DNA of 64,000 nucleotides from Phanerochaete sordida. Its lineage: Eukaryota; Basidiomycota; Agaricomycetes; Polyporales; Phanerochaetaceae. The stretch is from the NCBI GenBank assembly GCA_019973155.2, contig BPQB01000011.1:558001-622000 (forward strand). The letters are read 5' to 3'. Below the pieces are notes generated by a model that worked only from the letters and a program-made list of their open reading frames with translations, was not told where the DNA came from and made no database searches. Positions 45,431 to 55,675 of the stretch are shown in pieces (positions within the stretch are counted from its first letter, which is position 1; every line of letters starts with the position of its first letter). The translations under genes and the position numbers were made by a program.

Positions 45431-45509
45431 CGCATGTACTTCGTCCTAGTTCGTGAGTGCGTCTTGCTTGTCATGCGATATTATTTTGGCTCACATGTTT
45501 CCTTTGTAG
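45431..45509 (+). pseudogene. cupin gene fragment (copy 4)
   Basis: CGCATGTACTTCGTCCT encodes RMYFVL, the end of cupin exon 2. It is followed by a GTGAGTGCG donor and an intron ending TTTGTAG at 45509, exactly as in the intact copies. The rest of exons 1 and 2 and all of exon 3 are missing; repeat X lies directly to the left and repeat Y directly to the right. Confidence 0.7.
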
Positions 45510-45527
45510 TAAGGCAGCAACGGCAGA

Positions 45528-46070
45528 TGCCAATGATTGCCGTAGTCTCCAAGCGGCGACCGCAGAACCAGCTGAGAAGAGGCCGATGCCTGATCGATCG
45601 TGCTCTCGTCGCCCAGAGTGGTGGCGGCGCACACCGTGCAGGCAGGGGAAGGGCATCCCTGGCACCGATACCCGGCCAGATCGAACCTCGGTATGCGCGC
45701 AGAGCACAGACTCCAAAGCACAGTACCGGTGTTAGGATGTGGGCTGGACTTAGTTCACAGCTTCGCGGAGGCAGATCAGTCGCGCTGGCTTGAATGGCAG
45801 AAATCGCGCTGCCGGGGACGATCCTAACAAATCGCTACTGAGAATCCGTGACTAGAGATGACTGCTCTTCGCCAATAATGTAAATTAAATCGATAGAATG
45901 TAGTAAGCTTGTACGAACCTGAACGTGGACCCTAAAGGCAAGCAGAACCTGTCGTCCCCCGGGACCTGTTGTGCTGCCCGGTCCATTCTGGCACCGGACT
46001 TCCACATGGTCTCTGGTCCTTCCCACTCGAGTCCGGCTGGCTAATGTGCAGTGATACACACCCGTAACAA
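45528..46070 (+). repeat. dispersed repeat Y, copy 2
   Basis: Matches 30640-31260 in opposite orientation. Together with repeat X and the cupin fragment it reproduces, in reverse, the order X-cupin-Y seen at 34.7-30.6 kb. Confidence 0.7.
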
Positions 46071-46436
46071 TATCCTGGCAGCTACTTGTCGATATCTGTT
46101 TTTCCCGTATGGGACAGAATTTCGTTCGAGTGGTGGACGGAGGCAACCCGTGTATGAGCGCTTATGAAAACTCGGATCGGCTGCTCCTCCCGGGTGCCCG
46201 GTTGGGCTTCTCTGCCTAAACTTCTTCGTCATAGATATCGAGGCGCAAAAGCGAGGATTACAACGCTCACATAATCCGCCTTTTCCAAGGGGTGACGCTA
46301 ATCACTAGTCAGGTTTGTAGAACTTTTCAAATGGATCTCCGACGCTAGTATCCACAGCACCTCTTATGCAGAAAATTGAAGGGCAGCCGCTCAGGCCAAG
46401 CTCAAGCTTCAAGCAAGACACCGAATACTCGGTGAT

Positions 46437-46846
46437 ATGTGGCGTCTGGGGCTGTGTGGCGCTTTCCCGGTAAGCATAGCTTCCTCCGAGCCTAATATGA
46501 TATCGCGAGCGGACGCTCTCAGCATCACTGCCAGCTGGCAGGGGACATCAGCCTGGGTCATTCACGTTGGTCATCCCGTCCGTGCCGTCGACTGCTGGGA
46601 CGGTCGACGGCCTACGGCGCTCCATCGCGGCGCACAGCGCTCCATCGTGCTATGCGGCGGTGCGCCAAGGCCTATCAAGTCTACGTCGCGGCGGCGGCAA
46701 AGCGATCACGAAGGTGACATGCCAACCAGGCGATCGGGGTCGGGGTCGGGCAGGCGCTGTGAGAACGGTTTTCACAGGCGACCTCGCGAGCTATAAAGCT
46801 ACGATGAAGGTACGCGTCGCCATCTCAGAACCCAAGTCCCTCCAAG
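46437..46846 (+). repeat. upstream half of tandem duplication, copy 2 (cupin 3 promoter)
   Basis: Aligns with 43550-43968. TATAAA box at 46792-46797, 50-55 bases before the ATG. The repeat period is about 2.88 kb. Confidence 0.8.
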
Positions 46847-47502
46847 ATGCCGACGAACCCAGCAGCTGTGCAGCCCGCGCCTGTGCGCCGCATCATCACA
46901 GGTCACACGGACGACGGCAAGGCGATCTTCGCCGATGACCAGCCTGTTCAGCCCTACCCGTTCAAGGGTTCGACGACCCTGTTCACGGACCTCTTCTGGC
47001 AGGAGGGCTTCCCTGCAAAAAACGACGGGGATTTCGCTGAGCAGGTCAAGACTCACGACAGCGAGATCGTGAACGTCAAGGGAAGCCTGCTTCGCTCGGT
47101 TGATATCCCTCCGCACACAGAGTCGGTGAGTGCTCTCGCTATGTCGCGTGAGAAGCATTCGGAACTGATCTTGACCTCAGTTCTTCCATCGTACCATTTC
47201 GCTTGACTATGGAATCCTCATCCAAGGTGCCCTGACGCTGATACTTGACGACAACAAACGCGTCCTCATGAAGCCCGGAGACGTCGTCGTCCAGCGTGGC
47301 ACTATTCATGCGTGGAGAAATGAGACCGATGAGTGGACGCGCATGTATTTCGTCCTGCTTCGTGAGTCTGCTTGGCTTGCCGTGCGAACGTTCTTGCTCA
47401 TACACGTGTTTTGTAGCTGCAGACAAGGTCTCGGCGGGCGGGAAGGAGCTCGAGATCGAGTTCAATCCCATACCTGCAGCGTGGAAAGCCCCCAGCTCGT
47501 AG
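46847..47502 (+). CDS. small cupin-domain protein, copy 3
   Basis: Three exons (46847-47125, 47181-47361, 47417-47502) give 181 residues. MPTNPAAVQPAPVRRIITGH, FTDLFWQEGFPAKN, VKGSLLRSVDIPPHTES|FFH, then RTISLDYGILIQGALTLILD, DNKRVLMKPGDVVVQRGTIH, AWRNETDEWTRM, FVLLPADKVSAGGKELEIEF, ending WKAPSS. Both cupin motifs follow copy 1 (PPHTES retained). Same exon lengths and splice phases as copy 2, so the pair comes from one tandem duplication. A soluble, metal-dependent enzyme or binding protein is likely; the substrate cannot be read from the sequence. Confidence 0.88.
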
Positions 47503-49142
47503 ATGAGCTTGAGGGGGAAGAGCGTAGAACGGAATTTGCTCTTGTTTGTATGCATCCTATACTACCTCTAGGATTCGCCTTCGTTCGCTGGCTCTCAGCT
47601 TGAGGCGTGCGCGTTCTCCGGAACCACGATAATCCAGAATGGGTCAAGGAGTTTTGTCCTGCATGTTCGTGCACAAGGTAAGCGCGGCACGAGTACGTCC
47701 GCGACTGTAGCAGACAAAGTGTAAGGATTAGCAGACACGTTGAATGAGGGCGACGGACTTGCCAGCCGTATCCGAGACACTGAGGGTCGAAAGTGAGAGG
47801 AAAAACAGCAGTAAAATAGGTGTTGTAGGTAGTGTATAGACATAGGTCTTCGAAACTCGCTTCCCGGGCCGTTGTCCTACATAGCGACTGCGCACCAGCA
47901 GAACGAAAGATTCGTCGAGCGCATCCTCGACCATCGTCTCCACGGCTGGACGTCTTGTCAGTGACATTAAAGCTGAGTATCCTTGTCAAATCCTTGCCCA
48001 CATGCCACACCATTCTCCTCAGTAAAAGTCGAGATGTCGGAGAATCGGCAGTCGACTCATGGCCGTTTAAGACGACTGACCGACGGCCGCGCTGCACTGA
48101 TGGCCGCCCCTCGCCTAATTGGGGTGCGTCGGCAGCCCCGAGCTGCTTACTAAGCCGTATACGGTCCGAATCGGGAAGCTGAAGACCCCGCTCAGCTCTC
48201 TTGTTCACCTCTTCCATCCGACGATTCTTGATTATTCTTCTTATGCATTTACTATCATCCTTGCTGGACAAAGTGTCTGGAGGAGCAAAAACTACAACGT
48301 AGCCATTTAACGAAGCGCCCTGCAGCGTACATTTCGCGACCGCCTTGAACGGCGTGACGGCCTGAGGGAGGGCATCGAAGAAGAGCACGTAGGAGCTTTT
48401 TTGTTGCTGCAAGTTTAACTTCACATTAGTTGGGCGACAGGGCAAGGATAGGACGCATATAGTCAGGGTCAATGCGCGAACTCATGCGACACGTCGCGCC
48501 TGTGCATATGCAAGCAGATACGATAGCCAGAATTCTCGTCCTCAACGCCCTCGGAAGGTCTCACTAGGAGGAATTCTGGTGAACAAGGACATGAGGCATA
48601 CCTGTGGCGAACCGCCTTCCGTGCTTATAGACGCGCAGCGTAAGCTTGGCGTAGGCCTGCGCCAAGGCGTGGAGGTAAGCATCATCAAGTTTCCTCGCGG
48701 GATATAGGTATGCAAACTGATGACTGAACAAGCATCTTGCAGGTATTTCTACACTAGATTACGTGGAAGTATGGCGCGACATACGATGTTTTACTTCCAC
48801 CAGGCTCATGGCGACATATTCAGTGCGTGGTACGTCACTAACGTGCCTAAACAAACTGGGTAAATGCCATACCTATGAACAGAAATTTCATACAAACGGT
48901 CCCTGGAATCACTGCCAGGCAGTCATTTCCATGGCCATCAGCACAGCCCCGGAGACGTATGAGCCTAGGATCCCGCCATGACCGGCCTGGAGGCGTCCCT
49001 TATATGCAGAGCGACCAGGCAGCACACACATTCCAAAGCACCCACCACGACGTCCAGCAACCCGCGCGCAAGCTCCCCGGCGAGGCATTCAGCGGATCTA
49101 AACCGCCCACTGCGACCGTCACAGCTCCCAGCATCCAACACC
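47503..49142. other. gene-poor spacer
   Basis: About 1.6 kb with no recognised gene. A 336-codon minus-strand open frame runs through part of it and into the 3' end of cupin 3, but has no supporting features. TATATG at 49001-49006 lies about 140 bases before the next ATG and is probably its promoter. Confidence 0.45.
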
Positions 49143-50869
49143 ATGCCTCCATTTTCGCTCCCACTGCAGGGCGCACATTCCCCACCTCCACCGCCAAGCG
49201 CCGTCCCAACCAAAGCCACCGTCTTATCCACAGCGCCCTCTGCACTGCACAGGAACTCTGGCCCTGTCCACGCCAGCGTCACGTCGCCACAGCCAAGCGC
49301 CTGTCCCACCGGCACAGCTGCGTCCACTAGCGCGTTGGGCATCACGAGCCCCGGGGACGAGGCGCGGGACGCGGAGGAGCGCGCGGTCTCCGCGTATCGT
49401 GCTCCGGACGCCCCGCGCGGACGCGAATACGCAGGGTTCTGGCGTGGCAAGTGCAGCGTGTCGGCCGAGCACAGCGGGAGCTGGGCCCGCACCAAGCAGG
49501 TGAGCGGGTGCGTCGTTGTAGAGCCGGCGGTGCTGATGTAGAGTCTCGCGCTGCAGCGGGTCGAACTGGTCACGGCTGCGTTGCTAGGAAGCGAGGTCGT
49601 CGACACGGCGCTCGATGGCGCTCGAGGGACACTGGGTATCGGACAGGGGTTCGACAAATGCGCGCCCGGCGCTGGGCTCGCGGAGGCTGCGCGCGTGCTT
49701 GCATCGATCTGGGAGGCCGTGCAGGTCGTCCAGGTGCCCGCCTACGGGTTATATGCATAATTTTGATGCTAATCTATCTTTCTCTGGGGATGAAGGTCAA
49801 CAGGCCGCAATGCCTGCACCTCACCGAGCGCTGTGCCGACGTTCTTCTCGCCGTGAAGGATGAAATAGAGCACGCCAAACAACTCGAAGCACGCTCCGGC
49901 ACACCGCAGCTCGGCACACCGCGCAGACGCCAGCCATCGTCCTGCCTTGCGGACGGGTCGGTGGAGCGCAGACCCGAGGAAGCCAGCACGGAAAGCGTGC
50001 CGCTGAGATCGCTGGAGAACCGGCTGTGGGCGCCGCTGGAACGGCTCACAGAGTACGTATACGACCGCGATGCTCCGCCGCGTGCGCTGACGAGCTCCGT
50101 AGGGCGTTCAGGCGAATACGCGATCTCTTCGACCGCCACAGCCAACGGTCTTTTCTGACGCGGTATCGCAGACACGGCGACATCCTGCGCGACATACAGA
50201 GATGTGAAGCCGCGCTCGACGATGCGCGGAATGCGTTCGAGGTCGGCGCATGCGTGTTTCATGAGTCGTGCGCTGTGGCTGATCCGTGCCGTGGAGGTCT
50301 CGGTCCGGGTTCGTGTTCTCGCGCAGGTGGTGCAGCAGCGGGCGATCATGAACGCGGATGTGACCATGGAGCGTATCAGGCATTGGCCGCGCTATGCACT
50401 GGATCGAAGCCCTTCAAGTCAGCCGTCGCAGATATATGCCACCACTATCGGCGCGTTGCCTGCACCCGGCGGCCACCCCTTTCGCTTCCCTGACTATGAA
50501 ACGCGGAACGCCAGCAGTGGCGACGACTGCTCTATCCTGAGCCTCGGAGCAGACGCCTTCCAAACAGCGGTACCCGACAGCCCAAACCCGGGGCTTGCTC
50601 CGATCGACGTGCCGGACCAACACCCAGTAGACATCCCTGCGCACGCTCACGCCGTGCTCCCCGCGTGTCCAGAGGCCGAGCCTGAGTCGCGGCGCGCATC
50701 TCTGAGCTATGTATCGGCTCCAGCGACGGCGCACGCTTCCCACGACACGCTCGACCGCGAGTTTTTGGAGAGCGCGCGGGCGTCGCTCGTGCGCCTGCCG
50801 CCGCGCGCGCACCTCCCGGTGCTTCCACGTACGATGCCTCGTCGTGTCGGCTGTATGCCTCTTTGCTGA
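49143..50869 (+). CDS. helical-bundle (MLKL N-terminal-like) protein
   Basis: Five exons (49143-49499, 49557-49733, 49796-50056, 50095-50241, 50297-50869) sum to 504 residues. An unstructured Ser/Pro/Thr-rich N-terminus is followed by a helical region. Segments include VELVTAALLGSEVVDTALDG, GLAEAARVLASIWEAVQVVQ, then VNRPQCLHLTERCADVLLAV, RLTEYLRRAFRRIRDLFDRH, RFLTRYRRHGDILRDIQRCE (first residues approximate) and FEVSVRVRVLAQVVQQRAIM. The pattern SIWxxVQxVQVNRxxCLxLTERCADxLL, followed by more helices, is common in Agaricomycete proteins whose N-terminal bundle resembles the MLKL/NLR-adaptor four-helix domain, a group tied to cell-death and heterokaryon responses. The C-terminus is disordered. 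No kinase, NACHT or lipase domain follows. Intron 3 is only 38 nt. Confidence 0.68.
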
Positions 50870-51668
50870 TTGTCATATATAGCAGACGTGAAGGGCGTTG
50901 AACAGTCCTTCGTGACAGGCTCGTATGCCGCCGCGCACGTCTCCACGCCACGTTGACACGGATAATTAGAATATAACTAAACAGCTATATGGACCCTTTG
51001 GGGCACCTATACCCCCGTCCTCTTTCGAATTTGTCGAGCAAATTCGCGCAATTTAATATACGTGATTTGCTACGACTGTCTGGACACAGGCTGCCCACGA
51101 GTTGCTTGGAGGAGACTGTGAGAGCATCGCAGAATGTCATTGCACACCATACTTGACTGCCGTTCCATGGCCAACGACGCGATGTGCTGAAGCCGTGGGA
51201 CACCCCGAAACATTTCTCGGCCAGAACGCCATCCACCGGCCTGCCAGCTTCTCTGAAGCGCTAGCAATGTCGGATTTCGGGTCCCCGCGACCACAGCACA
51301 CCACCCTCCGCTATTCCCAGGGGCCAGCAGACGGGACAACCCCGAGCTAATCGGAAATCGCGCTATGGCGGTGAGCCAGAGCGCTGCCGCCCTTTGCCCA
51401 ATCGGGCAACGCGTCGGCCCCCGGATTGCAATGCACTAGCGCAATCCGCGTCCCGAGACCCCGGCGCGCCACGCCACGCCACACCCTCCACCACCTCCCC
51501 GCACGTCCAGCGCGAGCCCTCCCCAGAGCCCGCACCGCGGAGGCCCTGCGCCGCGCAGCCTGGCGTCCGGCCCCGCGCGGCCGGGGCCCGGAGTCCCGGT
51601 CGTGCGTCCCTTCTCCCTGCCCCGTGCGTGCTGCTGAGTGCTGATTTGTGGGTGGGAAAGGACGCGGT
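50870..51668. other. spacer before truncated DUF6534 copy
   Basis: The right half (51.4-51.65 kb) is very GC-rich. I looked here for the missing membrane-span exons of the DUF6534 copy and found none on the plus strand. Confidence 0.5.
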
Positions 51669-52404
51669 ACATGGTGCAGAAGCTCGTGTTCTACGCGATC
51701 CGCACCGGCGCGCTCACGATGTACGCGCGCACTCCCGTCGCTGGCTCCGATGCTGACTGCTGCGTGTGCCGTCAGGGTCGGCACGACGAGCGCGGTGTTC
51801 ATGGTGCGTCTCCCCGCGCGCGCGCGCGAGCCGCGGCTGACACCGCGCAATACAACCTCGTCCCCGGGAGCCTCATGTTCGGCGGGATGGTCGAGATCGT
51901 GTGCAAGCGTGCGTCCTCCCTCCCTCTCCCTCCTCCCCCTTCCCCACCCACTAACCCGCGAGTGCAGTGTACGCGAACTCGACGCTCGCGCTGTACGTCC
52001 TTCTGCGTGTTTCTTGCGAGGACGGTCGAGGAAGGACGCTGACATGCGCCTAAGGTTGAACGCACGCCAGCGCATCAAGCGCGGGGCAGACGCGGACGGC
52101 GGCGTCGCGACCATCCCGCTCGCGTTCCGCGGCGCGACGTACGACTCGGCGCGTTCGCGCGGGATCGTGCCCGTGCGTCCCCTCTCCCCTCCCCCTCCCC
52201 TTTTCGCGTTCGCACCCGCTGATGCTGGCGCCGCGCAGGACTCCGACTCCAGCGCGGGCCTCGGCGACGCGTACAAGGACGGCGTGCGTGTGTTTTCTTT
52301 TCTTTTTTGAGGTATGGAGGTTGATTGTGGGGGTGTAGGACGCGCCCGTGCTGGCGGACGCGCCGCCGGCCGAGGAGGGCAAGGACGTGTACGCGCTCGC
52401 GTGA
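51669..52404 (+). pseudogene. 5'-truncated DUF6534 membrane-protein copy
   Basis: Only the last exons of a DUF6534-type gene are present: MVQKLVFYAIRTGALTM|VGTTSAVFM|YNLVPGSLMFGGMVEIVCKL, then YANSTLALLNARQRIKRG, a disordered acidic tail DSDSSAGLGDAYKDG, and an end at 52404. This corresponds to the C-terminal block MVNALIVYAVNTGLF...LYANALLGSLNAR of the gene at 52812-54670. All six joins keep frame, so the exons have not decayed. The N-terminal membrane spans (about 200 residues) have no counterpart upstream. Either the 5' part was lost recently or a diverged upstream exon escaped me. Convergent with the fuller copy, 407 bases apart. Confidence 0.6.
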
Positions 52405-52811
52405 CTCTCAACTATCTATGCCAGGAGACGGACGCTCTCTCGCCGCACTTTTTTTACGCTTTTTCTCGCACTTGTTATCGTACGCACGCGCTGCCTCGAT
52501 GGGAGCGTGAGGCGCGCCCGACGCGCTGGCGCGCGAGCTGCCAAAATAGCGAATGTTTGCATGCGATCCCGAGCGGATCGGAAATCGCGACGCGCATCTC
52601 GCGTGTCGCGTACGCGCTGTCACCGCGCTGTCGCGCGTACGTGATCGCCGGGCGCGTGCCCGGGTCCTGGGCGGCGGCCGCACGCGTGCGACGCGGGAGC
52701 GAGTGTGAACTGAGATGTGTGAACTGAGATGTGTGAGGACGTATGGAAGTACATGCGATGCTTCGAAGATTCTGCCACGGCCTTGTGAAGCCCGAGGGCA
52801 CGCGCGTGCGC
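52405..52811. other. convergent 3' region between the two DUF6534 loci
   Basis: About 400 bases including a short direct repeat TGTGAACTGAGATG (near 52.70-52.73 kb). No gene. Confidence 0.5.
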
Positions 52812-54670
52812 TCAGAGCGCAGCCTTGACGACGTCCGTGCTGACCTGCACAGACAGGTGCGCGGCGTGTCCCTGCGCGTCCTGCTCCCCACCAGCAATCA
52901 GCGCACGCCGAGCACACGGAGCGGGGGCACTCACGCTGGCCTTGGAGGAGCCCGAGGCGTCCGCGCGCGCGCGCGCGCCGCTGGACGCGAGGCTGCCGAG
53001 CGGGATGCTGAGCACGTCGCGCGTGCTGCGGAACCAGTCGCGCGCGTTGAGCGAGCCGAGCAGCGCGTTGGCGTAGAGGCTGCTCAGCGGGAAGAACACT
53101 GGGCGCGCGTTAGCTTAAGTGGGTGTGTGGGTGCGGCGACGTACGGCCGATGAAGATGAAGTTGCTTGGTTGGCTGAGGCGCTGTGCGGGCGTGAGAAGG
53201 AGGGAGGGAGGGAGGGGGGAGGAGGTGAGCGCACCGCGATGAGGCAGCCGATGCAGAGCAGGCTCGTGAACAGCCCCGTGTTCACGGCGTAGACGATGAG
53301 CGCGTTGACCATCGAGGACGTGCTGCGGCACGGAGGTGAGCGCGGGGAGGCAGGGGGAGCGCGGGGTGCGCGCACCGGCGGACCGTCGAGCGCATGCGGC
53401 GCAGGTAGTAGCAGAGCGCGACCGCGATGAGCAGGTCTGTGAGGACCGTCAGGCCGAGGCCGAGGTACACGAGCCACTGGGACGTGTGAGAGGGCGCTGC
53501 GCGAGCAGGGAGCGCGTACGCACGTTCGCCTCGGAGTAGTGCGCAAAGTCCTTGAGCATGTAGCTGGTACGCGTGGTGAGACGCAAGCGCTATGTGCTGG
53601 CCAGGTGTACTCACAACCGTATGGTGATGCCCAAGCTGATGCCTGGCGGACGTGTGAGATCAGGCGATAAGTTACGGCCAGTCGAACCCTGTGCGTACCG
53701 AGAGCAGCGGTGCTGCAAATGCCCTGAGGAATATTTTAGTTGGCTGGAGATGTGTCGTAGAAGATCGGCCAGTCTTACCAGGGCAATGGTAAGCGGACGG
53801 TTTTCTTTGCTGACTGCAGAGTCGACGGTTGAGTGAGTGGCTGACGGAAGTTACTGCGAGCAACCTACGCCTCCATACGCGAAAGATAAACCATCTGCAG
53901 CATGATGTGAGACGTCAGGTAGAGAAATAGAGCCAGATAATTACGTTTGAACCAAGCAGTCGGTCGTAGTCTGCGAATATCAGTAATTAGCCACCAGGTG
54001 TACAGCTTAGTAGACATACGGTGAAGAAAACAACGAGCTGGCGCAAATTGTTGAGTATATGCGGTACATAAGAAGCTCATGTGCTCTTACTGGTAGACTC
54101 CTGCGGAACGGATAGCGTCAACACCAGTCAAATATCCGCGAGAGGCGCACGCACCATGGTGCCGTTTGCGCTAGGACGAGTGGATTTGCAAAGTTCGTTA
54201 CCATGTAGCTGCGTAAGGTCCCATTAGCTGCCCAATGAGTGGCATATGAACGAGAGGACGCACAAGTAGAGAGAGTGAGCGATGCATATCAGATGCATGG
54301 TGTTGAGCAGCCTGTGCCCTGGCGTCAACGCCAGCACTGGACGTGCCGCCCAAGTCTGCAGACGTACCACAGCAGCCAAATCTAGGCGACACCCCATCAG
54401 CAAAGCCCTCGCGCCACCACCGCGCAGCGACTCACCGACACCTTGAGCGCCACCATCTCGTCCCGCGACCGCTGGAGGTACATCGACATCTGCACGAGGA
54501 ATATCCCATAGAGCCTGCTTGCGCGTGAGCAAGCCGAATCTCCAGCGCACAGACGCCGCAACGCACACCGTCGTCACGAGCCCGCCGACCATCGTCGCGC
54601 CGAACGTGCTGTCGTACGCCGTGGGCAGGCCCGGCGGCGCAGCCGCTGTCGCAAGCACGGGGAGACGCAT
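52812..54670 (-). CDS. DUF6534 multi-span membrane protein
   Basis: Start taken at the ATG at 54670 (MRLPVLATAAAPP). Segments in family order: YDSTFGATMVGGLVTTV|LYG, IFLVQMSMYLQRSRDEM, LLNTMHLICIAHSLY|SYMVTN, FANPLVLAQTAPW, a middle part around RNYLALFLYLTSHIMLQMVY, LKDFAHYSEAN|WLVYLGLGL, TVLTDLLIAVALCYYLRRMR, TSSMVNALIVYAVNTGLFTS, then LSQPSNFIFIG|LFFPLSSL and YANALLGSLNARDWFRSTRD, ending STDVVKAAL at 52812. The MVNxLIxYxVNTGL...NFIF...LYxNxLLxSLNAR block is the DUF6534 domain. About seven spans; function unknown, and the family is greatly expanded in Agaricomycetes. Exons in 53.6-54.1 kb could not be joined in one consistent frame, so a defect there is possible. Confidence 0.75.
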
Positions 54671-55675
54671 TCCCGCGGGCAGTTCTCGCCTCGCCCGCGC
54701 CGCGCCAGCATGATATAGCGGCGCGTGCCCCCAGACGGGTGCCTCCCGCGATTGCGGTGCCCGCCGCGCGCGCATCATGCGTCCTCGCGTGAACACGGCG
54801 GCACGCACGCCGATGCGGCCAGGGCCGCGCCGCTGCCCGCTGGCCGCGCGCCACATGATGCGCGTCGCTGCGCGGGTGAACTGTCCGGTCGGTGGGTGAC
54901 GGCACGGCGCTGGCCCGCGCCAGGCGAGCTGCTGAACTCTGCGCTACACGGCACGCCAGGGCTGGCGGGCGCTGCGGTGGTATTCGCGGCGAGGGCTGCG
55001 ATTAGACGGCGTGCGCGTCACCGCGTCGCGCACCGAGCCGCAGCCGAGACCTTCGCGCCGCGAGGTGCTGATCGGAGGGCCCTACCGACGAGGGAGTCTG
55101 AAACATCTGATCGCGGTGGGCATCGCGCGACGGTGCGGCGGGCACTCGACGGCGATCTCGACGAGTTTAGCTGTCTCGACCGTCGAAAGACCTAGTTATA
55201 AACGATTGCACGGTTAAGTAACGTTCAGTGGTAGACAGCGAGGTCGAAATACTGCCCTTCAGCGGGGTGAATATTGAATGCGATGTCAGGACACGGGCAG
55301 AAGACGTAACATCGGAGCAGGCGTACATGTCCGCAATTGTGCCCGTCCTCGTCCACGTGGCAGGCTTGCTAAGATTGGAAACCAACGCCCCAGATCTGGC
55401 TGGTATCTCAGCCTCTGTGCCGCTCCGCAGGTGCGTCCGGACCTGCCTCCAGGCACCGCGAGCCCACCTCCAGGTGCGATGCTCGAGCCGGCGTAGAAGT
55501 AGTCGCCACAGCAACATACCGTGTGGGAGGACCCCGCAAGCTCTGTCCGCGGCGACCGCGTCGGACGTATTCCAGGCGAGCAGGGCCGGGCAGCCCTGTA
55601 TTATATTGCAAGCAAGACACGCACGACTGTAGCACCAGCGCCTGCACCAGTCTACATCCGTCCGCTGTTTCCAGC
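54671..55675. other. intergenic, no gene seen
   Basis: About 1 kb between two minus-strand genes, GC-rich at the left. A 134-codon plus-strand open frame (55228-55632) has no recognisable content. Confidence 0.45.

Noticed and set aside
47462..48472. 336-codon minus-strand open frame
   Set aside because: Overlaps the 3' end of cupin 3 antisense, has no recognisable domain, signal or splice pattern, and composition is not gene-like throughout.
51812..51830. CG dinucleotide runs (also near 52966-52980) as possible Z-DNA elements
   Set aside because: Short, inside introns or GC-rich coding sequence, and common in this genome's composition.
51347..52411. 354-codon minus-strand open frame
   Set aside because: Shadow of the GC-rich DUF6534 exons on the plus strand; low-complexity Arg/Ala/Pro content.
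55228..55632. 134-codon plus-strand open frame between F and the membrane-protein gene
   Set aside because: No domain, no codon-use or splice support, and antisense frames of similar length exist.
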